From an uncultured Prevotellaceae bacterium (GTDB lineage: Bacteria > Bacteroidota > Bacteroidia > Bacteroidales > Bacteroidaceae): DNA of 64,000 nt. The stretch lies in the NCBI GenBank assembly GCA_947166305.1, contig CAMVDV010000002.1:1-64000 (forward strand). Direction: 5' to 3'. This document shows, piece after piece, positions 50,734 through 59,571 of this stretch. Both the position numbers and the translations under genes were made by a program. Positions within the stretch are counted from its first letter, which is position 1; every line of letters begins with the position of its first letter. The notes under the pieces are model-generated. The model made no database searches. It was not told the DNA's origin and saw nothing but the letters and a program-made list of their open reading frames with translations.

Positions 50734-52440
50734 ATGTCTCTTCTCGTCTTCTTCAAACTAATGGGCTCGCTTGCCCTCCTCATGTACGGAATGAAATCAA
50801 CGAGCGAAGCCCTCCAGAAGATGGCAGGCCCGCAGTTGCGCCATGTGCTCGGAGCCATGACCACCAACCGCTTCACCGGCATGCTCACCGGCATGTTCGT
50901 CACGGCATCGGTGCAAAGCTCCACGGCCACAACGCTCATGACGATGTCGTTCGTCAGCGCAGGCTTGCTCACACTCTTCCAAGCCATTTCCGTCGTCATG
51001 GGAGCCCACATCGGCACCACCCTCACGGCCTGGATCATGTCGCTCGGCATGGGCTTCGACATCTCCGACTTCGTCTATCCCGCCTTCTTTGCAGGCATCC
51101 TGCTCATCTACATGAAGAAACGGCGCATCGTGGGCGACCTTATCTTCGGCGCTGCCTTCCTCTTCCTCGGCCTCGGCACGCTCAAGGAGACAGGATTCTC
51201 GCTCGTGGAGAGCATCGAGCAGAGCGAAATGATGAGCCACTACCTGATGCACTTCAAGGAGCCTACTCTCCTCAGCTCGCTCGTCTTCCTGCTTGTGGGC
51301 ACCTTGCTGACCATCTGCGTGCAGTCCTCAGCAGCAATCATGGCCATCACGATGATGCTTTGCTCCACCGGCGTGCTCCACATCGAGCAGGGCGTGATGC
51401 TCGTGCTTGGCGAAAACATCGGCACGACCATCACCTCCAACATCGTGGCCATCAGTCTCGGCACAGGGGCACGGCGCACAGCCCTCGCCCACCTCACCAC
51501 CAACGTCATCGGTGTCTGCTGGGTGCTCGTGCTGATGAAACCCTTCTTCCGCATGGTGTGTGGCATCGCTGGCTTCGACCCTGCCATGACACCTGATGCC
51601 CCAGCCTTCGCCATCAAGGCCAGCATCGCCCTCGCCACGTTCCATTCTGCCTTCAACGCCTGCAACACCGCCTTGCTCATCTGGTTTGTGCCACAAATCG
51701 AGAAGTTCGTCTGCTGGCTGATAAAGCCAAAGGGCGAGGGTGAAGAAGAAGACTTCCGCCTCCATTTCATCACATCAGGCATCATGAACACACCCGAGTT
51801 GTCCGTCCTCGAAGCACACAAGGAGATTGCAGACTTCAGCGAGCGCATAGGAAGAATGTTCGACATGGTGCGAGAGCTGCTCACCGAGAAGGAAGAGAAG
51901 AAGTTCAACAAGCTACTCAGCCGCATCGAAAAGTATGAAGACATCGCAGATAATATGGAAGCAAGCATCGCCGACTACCTTGACCAAGTGAGCGATGCCC
52001 ACCTGAGCGACGAGACAAAAGCAAAGATTCGCGCCATGCTTCGCGAAATATCGGAGGTGGAGAGCATCGGCGACGCCTGCTACAACATGGCACACACAAT
52101 AAAGATGAAAGTACAGGGAAAACAGGAGCACTTCACCCAGCAGCAATATCACAACCTGCACACCATAATGGGACTCACAGCCCAAGCTCTCGCACAGATG
52201 AACCTGCTGATGAGCGGAAGGAAGGACAACTTCGACACGGGTCGCTCCTACAACATCGAGAACGAGATAAACAATTACCGCGACCAACTGAAGTCGCAGA
52301 ACATCATCGACGTGGAAGCCCATAAGTACACCTACGCCGTTGGCACCATCTATATGGACCTCGTCAATTCGTGCGAAAAGCTTGCCGACTATGTGGTCAA
52401 CGTCGTGGAGGCACGCTCCGGCATCAAGATGAAAATCTGA
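50734..52440 (+). CDS. Na+/phosphate cotransporter family protein with PhoU-like domain
   Basis: A 568-residue inner-membrane protein. Two inverted NptA/PNaS repeats are marked by QSSTATTLMTMSFVSAG (near residue 70) and QSSAAIMAITMMLCSTG (near residue 195), each followed by GAHIGTT or GENIGTT. The last ~200 residues are hydrophilic and helical (EEKKFNKLLSRIEKYEDIAD), resembling a PhoU domain. In characterised relatives such proteins export or import phosphate with sodium and may respond to phosphate signalling. It converges with the ABC-F gene 66 bases downstream. Confidence 0.9.
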   Translation: MSLLVFFKLMGSLALLMYGMKSTSEALQKMAGPQLRHVLGAMTTNRFTGMLTGMFVTASVQSSTATTLMTMSFVSAGLLTLFQAISVVMGAHIGTTLTAWIMSLGMGFDISDFVYPAFFAGILLIYMKKRRIVGDLIFGAAFLFLGLGTLKETGFSLVESIEQSEMMSHYLMHFKEPTLLSSLVFLLVGTLLTICVQSSAAIMAITMMLCSTGVLHIEQGVMLVLGENIGTTITSNIVAISLGTGARRTALAHLTTNVIGVCWVLVLMKPFFRMVCGIAGFDPAMTPDAPAFAIKASIALATFHSAFNACNTALLIWFVPQIEKFVCWLIKPKGEGEEEDFRLHFITSGIMNTPELSVLEAHKEIADFSERIGRMFDMVRELLTEKEEKKFNKLLSRIEKYEDIADNMEASIADYLDQVSDAHLSDETKAKIRAMLREISEVESIGDACYNMAHTIKMKVQGKQEHFTQQQYHNLHTIMGLTAQALAQMNLLMSGRKDNFDTGRSYNIENEINNYRDQLKSQNIIDVEAHKYTYAVGTIYMDLVNSCEKLADYVVNVVEARSGIKMKI

Positions 52441-52506
52441 GCGAACACACGCCAGAGCCAGAGCACTTCGCTGCCCTCTCTCATCAATGAGAAATTGAGC
52501 CGCCCC

Positions 52507-54378
52507 CTACTCTATCTCACTCAGTTCGAGCCAGCGCATCGACTTTTCGTCAAGGAGGTCATTGACGACGGGCAGGCGTTTGCTCAGTTCGGTGATGTCC
52601 TGCACTGAGATACTTCCGCTGCTTAGAGCTGCTTCGATGTCGGCTTTCTCCTTTTCCAAAGCGTCGATTTCCTTTCCGAGTGCCTCAAACTCCTGCCGCT
52701 CGCGGAAGGTCATCCTGCGCTTGCGGGCAGTCTGATTGCGCCGTGTGTCTGGCGCATTCGGTGCAATCTGGCTGTTAGCAACGCCCGATTCTTTTGGCTC
52801 GGACTTCTCCCATTCCCTGTATTGTGTGTAGTTTCCTGGGAAGTCCTTTACCTCACCATTGCCCTTGAATACAAAAAGGTGGTCCACCACCTTGTCCATG
52901 AAGTAGCGATCGTGGCTGACGATGATTACACAGCCACGGAAGTCCTGCAAGTACTGCTCCAGTATCTGTAGGGAAGTGATGTCGAGGTCGTTGGTTGGCT
53001 CGTCGAGGACAAGGAAGTTGGGACTTTGCATCAGCACGGTGCAAAGGTAGAGCCTGCGCTTCTCGCCGCCGGAGAGCTTGTAGATGTAGTTCTGTTGTTG
53101 CTGAGGTGAGAACATAAAGTGCTGCAGGAACTGCATGGCCGAAAGCTTCCTGCCGCCGCCAAGGTCAACATATTCGGCAGTCTTGCGCACGGCATCGATG
53201 ACCTTCATCTGTTCGTCGAACTGCATCCCTTCCTGACTGTAGTAGCCGAAGCGAACGGTCTCGCCTACGACGAAGCGTCCGCTGTCGGGCTTCACCAGCC
53301 CGAGCAACATCTTAAGGAAGGTGCTCTTGCCTGTACCGTTGGCTCCAACGATGCCAAGCTTCTCGTAGCGCGAGAAGTTGTAGTAGAAATCCTTGAGAAG
53401 GATACGGTCGCCGTAGGCTTTGCTCACATACTCTGCCTCGAATATCTTGCTTCCGATATAAGCAGACTTCATTTCAAGCCTCACCTGTCGCTCTTCGATG
53501 CGGCGGTGTGCCTGTTTCTCCAATTCGTAGAAGGCTTCCTCGCGATACCTTGCCTTATGTCCCCTGGCTTGAGGCATCCGACGCATCCAGTCGAGTTCCG
53601 TGCGGTAGAGGTTCGTGGCGCGTGCCACCTCTGCCCGTGCCACCTCGAGCCTCTGTGCACGTTGCTCAAGGTAATAAGCATAGTTGCCGTGGTAGGTGTA
53701 GATATTTTCGTCGTCCAGTTCCATGATGACTGAGCAGACGCGGTCGAGGAAGTAGCGGTCGTGCGTCACCATGAGCAACGTCAGATTGGAGCGCGACAGG
53801 TAGTTCTCGAGCCATTCTATCATCTGCAGGTCGAGGTGGTTGGTCGGTTCGTCGAGGATGAGCAGGTCGGGCTCCATGATGAGCGTGTTGGCAAGTGCCA
53901 CGCGCTTGAGCTGTCCGCCCGAAAGCTGGGAGAGTGGCTTGTCGAATTCCGTGATGAAGAGTTGCGAGAGGATGGCCTTGGCGCGCGTCTCGTAGTCCCA
54001 CGCCTTCAGTTGCTCCATGCGGTCTAATATGTCTTGCAAGCCTTCCTGACTGGCTGACGCCATGCACGTCTCGTACTCACGAATGAGGTTTGTCGTCTCG
54101 TTGCCGTGCCAAAAGCAAGCCTCGATGACGGTGAGTTCGGTTGGATAGCTGGGCGTCTGTTCCAAATAACCGACGCGCAGGTCGTTATGGAATATCACTT
54201 GTCCCTCATCGGCCTGGTCCTTGCCGCCAAGGATGTTCAGCAGCGTGCTTTTGCCCGTGCCGTTCTTCGCGATGAGTCCAACTTTCTGTCCCTGTCCGAT
54301 GCTGAAGCAAAGGTCATGGAAGAGCGTCTTGTCGCCAACGCTTCGCGTCAGATTCTGAACCTGTAAGTATGATACCAC
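52507..54378 (-). CDS. ABC-F family ATPase (Uup-like)
   Basis: A 623-residue soluble protein with two ABC domains in tandem and no membrane segment. Domain 1 has Walker A GKSTLLNILGG, signature LSGGQLKRVALA and Walker B LLILDEPTNHLDL. An arm and linker (about 240-310; RTELDWMRRMPQARGHKARY) follow. Domain 2 has GANGTGKSTFLKMLLG, LSGGEKRRLYL and FLVLDEPTNDLDI. A charged coiled-coil tail (EFEALGKEIDALEKEKADIE) resembles the C-terminal domain of Uup. ABC-F proteins act on the ribosome or, for Uup, on DNA or ribosome assembly; the exact role here is unproven. Confidence 0.92.
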   Translation of the reverse strand: MVSYLQVQNLTRSVGDKTLFHDLCFSIGQGQKVGLIAKNGTGKSTLLNILGGKDQADEGQVIFHNDLRVGYLEQTPSYPTELTVIEACFWHGNETTNLIREYETCMASASQEGLQDILDRMEQLKAWDYETRAKAILSQLFITEFDKPLSQLSGGQLKRVALANTLIMEPDLLILDEPTNHLDLQMIEWLENYLSRSNLTLLMVTHDRYFLDRVCSVIMELDDENIYTYHGNYAYYLEQRAQRLEVARAEVARATNLYRTELDWMRRMPQARGHKARYREEAFYELEKQAHRRIEERQVRLEMKSAYIGSKIFEAEYVSKAYGDRILLKDFYYNFSRYEKLGIVGANGTGKSTFLKMLLGLVKPDSGRFVVGETVRFGYYSQEGMQFDEQMKVIDAVRKTAEYVDLGGGRKLSAMQFLQHFMFSPQQQQNYIYKLSGGEKRRLYLCTVLMQSPNFLVLDEPTNDLDITSLQILEQYLQDFRGCVIIVSHDRYFMDKVVDHLFVFKGNGEVKDFPGNYTQYREWEKSEPKESGVANSQIAPNAPDTRRNQTARKRRMTFRERQEFEALGKEIDALEKEKADIEAALSSGSISVQDITELSKRLPVVNDLLDEKSMRWLELSEIE

Positions 54379-54445
54379 CTCTTATATTTACGATTTAACT
54401 GAAGTTCCCGATGTTCCGTCAACCTACCAGCAGCGTGGCGGAAAT

Positions 54446-54532
54446 AATGCTTCACCGTTACCGGCAAAACCCTTCACCTCTGTGGACAAAACCCTTCACC
54501 ATTACTGAATAATGCTTCACCGTTTCCGGCAG
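54446..54532. repeat. 22-bp tandem array H2 (4 units, CTTnACC family)
   Basis: Units start at 54446, 54468, 54490 (21 bp) and 54511, with cores GCTTCACCGTTACCGG, CCCTTCACCTCTGTGG, CCCTTCACCATTACTG and GCTTCACCGTTTCCGG. The flanks also match array H1 at 7858. Confidence 0.8.
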
Positions 54533-54719
54533 AATCCTCTTCGGAGCATATCTGCACCGGCTTTCGTGTGCATCCGGAACTTATGCTTTTTACGTTTTAG
54601 GCTACAAAAATACAAAAAAAATCATACATTTGGTATTAAAGATTACAGGAAAACACAAAAAAAGCAAGCAAAGAGATATTTTTTTCTCCTTTACCTTTTC
54701 AGTTTCAACTTTTTTGTCG

Positions 54720-54727
54720 TACCTTTG
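54720..54727 (+). promoter_or_regulatory. -7 box of rho
   Basis: TACCTTTG, about 97 bases before the rho start codon; a clear -33 element is not seen. Confidence 0.5.
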
Positions 54728-54823
54728 CACTGCTTTTTAAGAAAAACGGGCTGTCGGCTCTTTCCGGCAGTTTGATTATCTCCCTTTTTATACATTATAT
54801 ATTATTATTAGCATACATAGACT

Positions 54824-56704
54824 ATGCACAAAAGCGAACTTGAAGGAATGACACTGGCCGAGCTGACTGCGCTTGCCGGTAAAATCGGTGCGGAGCCAAG
54901 CGACGACCAGACAACTCTCATTTATAACATACTTGATGCCCAGTCCCTGCAGGCTTCGGCAGAACCTGCACCCAAGAAGCGCGGCAGGAAACCGAAAGCT
55001 GTCAAGGAGGCTGAAGCGCAAACGGCTAATGCCGAAAAGCCCGCAGCTGAGGAAACTTCTCCTCAGGAAAATGCCGAACCTACAACTCCCACTCCGAAGA
55101 AGCGCGGACGAAAGTCGAAGGCAGAAAAGGAAGCCGAAGCAGCAGCAGCACAGGCTGCACAGGCTGCACAGGCTGAGCAACAGGCTCTGGCACAGACAGA
55201 GGAAGGCCTCTCAGCAGAAGAGCCTGCCCCAAAGAAGCGTCGCAAACGCATTGCCGAAGAAAAAGCCGAAGTATCTCAGTCGCCTTCTAATTCCCCCACT
55301 GGAGAAAGGACTTCAGGCGAAGAAAACATCCCCGGGGAGGAAGACGTTTGGAAAGGGCCTGAGTATGAGGCATCCGACGACTTTATCATCATTCAGGACA
55401 TCCCTTCGGCCGAGGAACAGGCAGAACAGCTGATGGAAGCCAAGGCCGCAAAGGCAGGAGCAGCCAAGACAACCGATTCCTCCAAAACATCCACGAAGGA
55501 AGATACTTTGTTCCCTCCAACAATAGAGGAAGAGCCTGAAGAAGAACAAGGAACAGACGAAACAGAGCAGGCCACGCTCTTCAACTTCGGAGACAGCATC
55601 CGTGGCGAAGGAGTGCTCGAAGTTATGCCCGAAGGCTTCGGTTTCCTGCGCAGCAGCGACTACAACTACCTGAGCAGCCCCGATGACATCTACGTCACAC
55701 AGCAAATCATCAAGCAGTTTGGCCTCAAGACTGGCGACGTGGTGGAAGGGCCGGTACGTCCGCCTTTGCACGGCGAGAAGTTCTTCCCCCTCATTCGTGT
55801 AGAACACATCAACGGGTGCAATCCCGAGACAGTGCGCGATCGTAGTCCCTTCGAGAACCTCACTCCTCTCTTCCCCGACGAGAAGTTCAAGCTCTGCTCG
55901 GGCAAGGGTGACTCACTATCGGCACGCGTTGTCGACCTTTTCGCACCCATCGGCAAAGGACAGCGTGCTCTCATCGTGGCGCAGCCAAAGACAGGTAAGA
56001 CACTCTTGATGAAGGACATTGCCAATGCCATCGCTGCCAACCATCCGGAAGCCTACCTCATGATGCTGCTCATCGACGAGCGTCCTGAAGAAGTGACAGA
56101 CATGGCCCGCACTGTCAAAGCAGAGGTCATTGCCAGCACCTTCGACGAACCTGCCGAACGCCACGTCAAGATAGCCGGCATCGTGCTGGAGAAGGCAAAA
56201 CGCATGGTGGAATGCGGACACGATGTGGTCATCTTTCTCGACTCCATCACACGTCTTGCCCGTGCCTACAACACAGTCTCACCTGCCAGCGGCAAGGTGC
56301 TTAGCGGCGGCGTGGACGCCAATGCCCTGCACAAGCCCAAGCGTTTCTTCGGCGCAGCGCGCAACATTGAGAACGGAGGCAGTCTCACTATCATTGCAAC
56401 GGCACTGATTGACACGGGAAGCAAGATGGATGAAGTCATCTTCGAAGAGTTCAAGGGAACAGGAAACATGGAGCTTCAGCTCGACAGGATGCTTTCCAAC
56501 AAACGCATCTTCCCGGCTGTCAACATCGTGGCCAGCAGCACGCGACGCGACGACCTCTTGCAAGACAAGATGACGCTTGACCGTATGTGGATTCTGCGCA
56601 AGTTCCTTGCCGACATGACGCCCATCGAAGCCATGAACGAAGTGAAGTCTCGCCTCGAGAACACCGAAAGCAACGAGGAATTTCTGCTCAGCATGAACTC
56701 ATAG
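54824..56704 (+). CDS. rho: Transcription termination factor Rho with long disordered insertion
   Basis: A 626-residue ATP-dependent RNA helicase/translocase that ends transcription. Residues 1-45 resemble the Rho N-terminal helical domain ([14 protein letters not shown]). About residues 47-245 are a low-complexity insertion rich in Ala, Glu and Lys, with three AT-hook-like motifs ([22 protein letters not shown]). The RNA-binding OB fold follows ([22 protein letters not shown]), then the ATPase core with Walker [14 protein letters not shown] near residue 388 and Walker [17 protein letters not shown]. Large insertions are known in Bacteroidota Rho; in B. thetaiotaomicron the region drives phase separation. 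A perfect terminator hairpin follows. Confidence 0.95.
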   Translation: MHKSELEGMTLAELTALAGKIGAEPSDDQTTLIYNILDAQSLQASAEPAPKKRGRKPKAVKEAEAQTANAEKPAAEETSPQENAEPTTPTPKKRGRKSKAEKEAEAAAAQAAQAAQAEQQALAQTEEGLSAEEPAPKKRRKRIAEEKAEVSQSPSNSPTGERTSGEENIPGEEDVWKGPEYEASDDFIIIQDIPSAEEQAEQLMEAKAAKAGAAKTTDSSKTSTKEDTLFPPTIEEEPEEEQGTDETEQATLFNFGDSIRGEGVLEVMPEGFGFLRSSDYNYLSSPDDIYVTQQIIKQFGLKTGDVVEGPVRPPLHGEKFFPLIRVEHINGCNPETVRDRSPFENLTPLFPDEKFKLCSGKGDSLSARVVDLFAPIGKGQRALIVAQPKTGKTLLMKDIANAIAANHPEAYLMMLLIDERPEEVTDMARTVKAEVIASTFDEPAERHVKIAGIVLEKAKRMVECGHDVVIFLDSITRLARAYNTVSPASGKVLSGGVDANALHKPKRFFGAARNIENGGSLTIIATALIDTGSKMDEVIFEEFKGTGNMELQLDRMLSNKRIFPAVNIVASSTRRDDLLQDKMTLDRMWILRKFLADMTPIEAMNEVKSRLENTESNEEFLLSMNS

Positions 56705-56721
56705 ACGCTCAATATATATAA

Positions 56722-56769
56722 GAAACAGGGAACACAGTTCATTTGAAACTGTGTTCCCTGTTTCTTTTT
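56722..56769 (+). terminator. Terminator after rho
   Basis: Perfect 18-bp stem (56722-56739 with 56747-56764) with a 7-base loop, followed by TTTTTG. It also separates rho from the convergent tsaD. Confidence 0.93.
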
Positions 56770-56810
56770 GTGCAGGGGGAGAATGTCCGGCGCGACAGTG
56801 CCTTGGCGAC

Positions 56811-57848
56811 TTATCCTGCTGCCACGCGACTGTAAGCAGGGGCGGACATGGGGCAGAAGTCTTTGTCGAGGTACTTGAAGTAGCCCGTGATGGCTATCAT
56901 GGCGGCATTGTCTGTGGTGTAGCTGAAAGGAGGGATAAAGACTTTCCATCCGTAGCGACGGGCATAGTCGTGGAAGGCGTTGCGCAATCCGGTGTTGGCT
57001 GAGACGCCGCCTGCCACTGCCACTTGCTTTATCTTCAAGTCCCTGGCAGCAAGGCGAAGCTTCTTCATGAGGATATCGACAATGGTCTTCTCGAGCGAAG
57101 CGGCAAGGTCTTCCTTGTGATGCTCGATGAAGTCGGGGTCGTCCTTCAGCCAGTTGCGCAGACTATAAAGGAAGCTTGTCTTGAGACCGCTGAAGCTATA
57201 GTCGTAGCCGGGAATGTTTGGTTTGGAAAAAGTGAAGGCGTCGGGGTTGCCTTGGCGCGCGAGTTTGTCGATGATGGGACCGCCCGGATAGCCTAAGCCC
57301 ATCACCTTCGAGCACTTGTCGATGGCCTCGCCGGCTGCATCGTCGATGGTCTGGCCGATGATTTCCATGTCCTTGTAGCTCTTGACGAGCACGATCTGGC
57401 TGTTGCCTCCACTGACCAAAAGGCAAAGGAAAGGGAAGGATGGCGTTTCCTCCTCGCCCTTCTTTTCTTGAGGAAGGGAGCGAATGAAGTGTGCCAAGAC
57501 GTGTCCGTGCAAATGGTTGACGTCGACCATCGGGATGCCAAGCGATGCGGCGAGACCCTTAGCGAATGAGACGCCGACGAGAAGCGAGCCGAGCAGGCCA
57601 GGGCCTCGGGTGAAGGCGATGGCAGAGAGTTGTTCGCGCTCGATGCCTGCCCGCTTCAAGGCAGCATCCACCACGGGTACGATGTTCTGCTGGTGGGCTC
57701 GGCTTGCAAGTTCGGGCACCACGCCGCCATAGGCTTCGTGGACAGCCTGGCTTGCCGTGACGTTGCTCAGGAGAAAGCCGTCGCGGATGACTGCCGCCGA
57801 AGTGTCGTCGCACGAACTTTCTATTCCTAATATATATACAGGTTTCAT
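56811..57848 (-). CDS. tsaD: tRNA threonylcarbamoyladenosine synthase subunit TsaD
   Basis: A 345-residue ASKHA-fold protein that transfers the threonylcarbamoyl group to A37 of ANN-decoding tRNAs with TsaB and TsaE. It starts ILGIESSCDDTSAAV and has the metal motif NHLHGHVLAH (H112, H116), the nucleotide-binding LLVSGGNSQIVLV, and VAVAGGVSANTGLR. Length is standard. It starts 4 bases after the map stop codon, so the two are one operon. Confidence 0.96.
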   Translation of the reverse strand: MKPVYILGIESSCDDTSAAVIRDGFLLSNVTASQAVHEAYGGVVPELASRAHQQNIVPVVDAALKRAGIEREQLSAIAFTRGPGLLGSLLVGVSFAKGLAASLGIPMVDVNHLHGHVLAHFIRSLPQEKKGEEETPSFPFLCLLVSGGNSQIVLVKSYKDMEIIGQTIDDAAGEAIDKCSKVMGLGYPGGPIIDKLARQGNPDAFTFSKPNIPGYDYSFSGLKTSFLYSLRNWLKDDPDFIEHHKEDLAASLEKTIVDILMKKLRLAARDLKIKQVAVAGGVSANTGLRNAFHDYARRYGWKVFIPPFSYTTDNAAMIAITGYFKYLDKDFCPMSAPAYSRVAAG

Positions 57849-57852
57849 GCTT

Positions 57853-58728
57853 TTAGTGCGTTAGGATTTCCACTCCGTGTTCCGTCATGAGGAATGTGTG
57901 CTCCCACTGTGCGCTGTCCTCGCCGTCTTCGGTGAGGACGATCCATTCCGTGGGGTCCTCTTCGTCGCCACAGACTTGCCAGTCGCCGCCGTTTATCATG
58001 GGCTCGATGGTGAACGTCATGCCGGGCACGAGGAGCATCCCTGTGCCTGGCTTGCCGTAATGCTCCACGTCGGGGTCTTCGTGGAAGTGGAGTCCGACGC
58101 CATGGCCGCAGAGGTCGCGGACCACAGTGTAGCCGTTCTTGTGGGCATGGCGGGCGATGGCGTTGCCAAGGTCACCGACAAAGACGTAAGGCTCCGAGCA
58201 TATCTGCTCCCCTATCTTGAGGCATTCCCACGCCACGTCGACGAGTCTTTGCCGCTCGGGCGTTGTCTTGCCGATGATGAACATACGGCTGGCGTCGGCA
58301 TAGTAGCCGTTGAGGATGGTGGTGCAGTCCACGTTGACGATATCTCCTTCCTCCAGCACGTCGTCGTCGCTGGGGATGCCGTGGCAGACCACGTCGTTGA
58401 TGCTTGTGCAACAGCTGTTTGGGAAGCCTTCGTAGTGGAGCGGAGCGGGCACGCCGCCGTGCTTCGTGGTATAGTCATAGACGATGCGGTCGATCTCTGC
58501 CGTGGTCATGCCCTCACGAATCCTTTCGGCCACGGCATCGAGCACGGCGGTGTTGAGGACTCCTGCCCGCCGGATGCCTTCTATCTGTTCGTGAGTCTTG
58601 ATGAGGTCGGGCGTGGGTACGAGCTTACCCTTAGCCTCCCATTCCATTATCTTGAGGTCCATCTCCGTGGGCTCCAAGCCAGCGGGTACGAACCAGCGCT
58701 GCTTCTGTTTCTTTCGTTTGCTTGACAT
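57853..58728 (-). CDS. map: Methionine aminopeptidase, type I
   Basis: A 291-residue metallopeptidase that removes the initiator methionine. Metal ligands appear in the usual order: NVDCTTILNGYYADASRMF (two Asp), GHGVGLHFHEDP (His), TFTIEPMIN (Glu) and QWEHTFL (Glu). A ~40-residue basic N-terminal extension (SSKRKKQKQRWFVP) precedes the catalytic domain, as in several Bacteroidetes. ATG at 58728 was chosen over a TTG one codon earlier. The gene heads an operon with tsaD, and its mRNA leader contains a 46-bp palindromic repeat. Confidence 0.95.
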   Translation of the reverse strand: MSSKRKKQKQRWFVPAGLEPTEMDLKIMEWEAKGKLVPTPDLIKTHEQIEGIRRAGVLNTAVLDAVAERIREGMTTAEIDRIVYDYTTKHGGVPAPLHYEGFPNSCCTSINDVVCHGIPSDDDVLEEGDIVNVDCTTILNGYYADASRMFIIGKTTPERQRLVDVAWECLKIGEQICSEPYVFVGDLGNAIARHAHKNGYTVVRDLCGHGVGLHFHEDPDVEHYGKPGTGMLLVPGMTFTIEPMINGGDWQVCGDEEDPTEWIVLTEDGEDSAQWEHTFLMTEHGVEILTH

Positions 58729-58748
58729 CAAAATAATTTACTATTAAA

Positions 58749-58794
58749 AGACCCTCCCCTAGCCCTCCCTTAAGGGAGGGAGTCAAAGGGGTCT
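58749..58794. repeat. C/G-rich palindromic repeat in the map leader
   Basis: A 46-bp palindromic stretch with central CCCTCCCTTAAGGGAGGG and outer AGACCC/GGGTCT arms, related to the repeat pair at 23852 and 23959. It lies between the map -7 box and start codon, so the map mRNA would carry a strong hairpin. Confidence 0.75.
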
Positions 58795-58808
58795 TTCCTT
58801 TTCCACTG

Positions 58809-58816
58809 CAAAGGTA
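58809..58816 (-). promoter_or_regulatory. -7 box of map
   Basis: TACCTTTG on the minus strand, about 80 bases upstream of the start codon; -33 element not evident. Confidence 0.5.
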
Positions 58817-58849
58817 CGAAAAAAAAGTAAAAGGGAGAAGTGAAAAGCG

Positions 58850-59061
58850 AAAAATTAAACCCAAATCGGTCATTAGAATTTTAGTCAGCGTGCATTTCTT
58901 CTTAGAGCAGGTTTTCGTCTTATGTAAGGGAGCAATGCGGGCATTGTGACCGCACATAAGGCGGAAAGATGCCAAGAAGAAATGTGCGAGGAATAAAATA
59001 GAAGTTCTTAGATTCATATCTTTGAGTCCTTCGTTCTAATGACCGATTTGGGTTAAAAATT
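58850..59061. mobile_element. MITE-like element with 21-bp terminal inverted repeats
   Basis: Perfect 21-bp inverted repeats at 58858-58878 and 59034-59054 (AACCCAAATCGGTCATTAG core) bound a ~197-bp element with no coding capacity. Identical 7-bp direct repeats AAAAATT (58850-58856, 59055-59061) flank it. The interior is itself largely self-complementary (GTGCATTTCTTCTT with AAGAAGAAATGTGC; CTTATGT with ACATAAG), so the whole can fold into one long hairpin. It is presumably moved by a transposase encoded elsewhere. Confidence 0.78.
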
Positions 59062-59283
59062 TCATTCGTCTTCTATCTTCGTGGCAAAGCCACATATCTT
59101 CCTCTATCGTCCTTTATCTCCTAAACGATTTTGCCTTAATAGGGACGTGCAGTGGCACGTCCTTCTGCCGAAAAAGGTAAAAACCATAGGGGACAAACCC
59201 ATAAAATCTATCGAAATAATCACGACATATTTCATGCACAAGGGCAAGGGTCTGACCGCTCTGCCAACGTCGTCCGCTCCCGA

Positions 59284-59349
59284 ACCCTGTGCCGCGATTG
59301 CAATCACCGCACGTTGCGATTGCAATCACCCAACGTTGTGTTCTCCTTT
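59284..59349. repeat. 22-bp tandem array F (2 good units plus a diverged third)
   Basis: Units start at 59284, 59306 and 59328. The first two contain GCGATTGCAATC at the same phase, preceded by CCGCACGTT or a variant; the third keeps CCAACGTTGTG. The core matches arrays A and B. Confidence 0.65.
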
Positions 59350-59571
59350 CCGGCACACGGTTTTTGGACGTTTTCTGTGCAGATATTATCAGAACAAACC
59401 GCCACGATGACACTCTTTTTGCACTGTCCGTGAAAACGGCGTATTGCAACTCATTGATTATCACAGGGCATTAAAAATAAGCCCCTGTTTTGTCTTCTGT
59501 GAATCAAAGTGCCGCAGGAGCAAAAACAAGCCGCCAGAAGCGGTCTCGTCGGAAAGAATCTTGACAAAACA

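Larger units (their letters stand above)
54379..54823. other. Divergent intergenic region between the ABC-F gene and rho
   Basis: No gene found. It carries the second ~175-bp CTTnACC element (54406-54582) with its 22-bp array, an AT-rich stretch, the rho -7 box (54720-54727) and a rho leader of about 95 bases with a CTGTCGG/CCGGCAG hairpin (near 54750-54769). Confidence 0.55.
58729..59571. other. Repeat-rich intergenic region upstream of map
   Basis: No gene found in about 840 bases. In order: a palindromic repeat in the map leader (58749-58794), the map -7 box (58809-58816), a MITE-like element (58850-59061), a variant TAGGGACG palindrome (59140-59163), a 22-bp array (59284-59349), and unremarkable sequence up to the stop codon at 59572. 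Confidence 0.6.
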
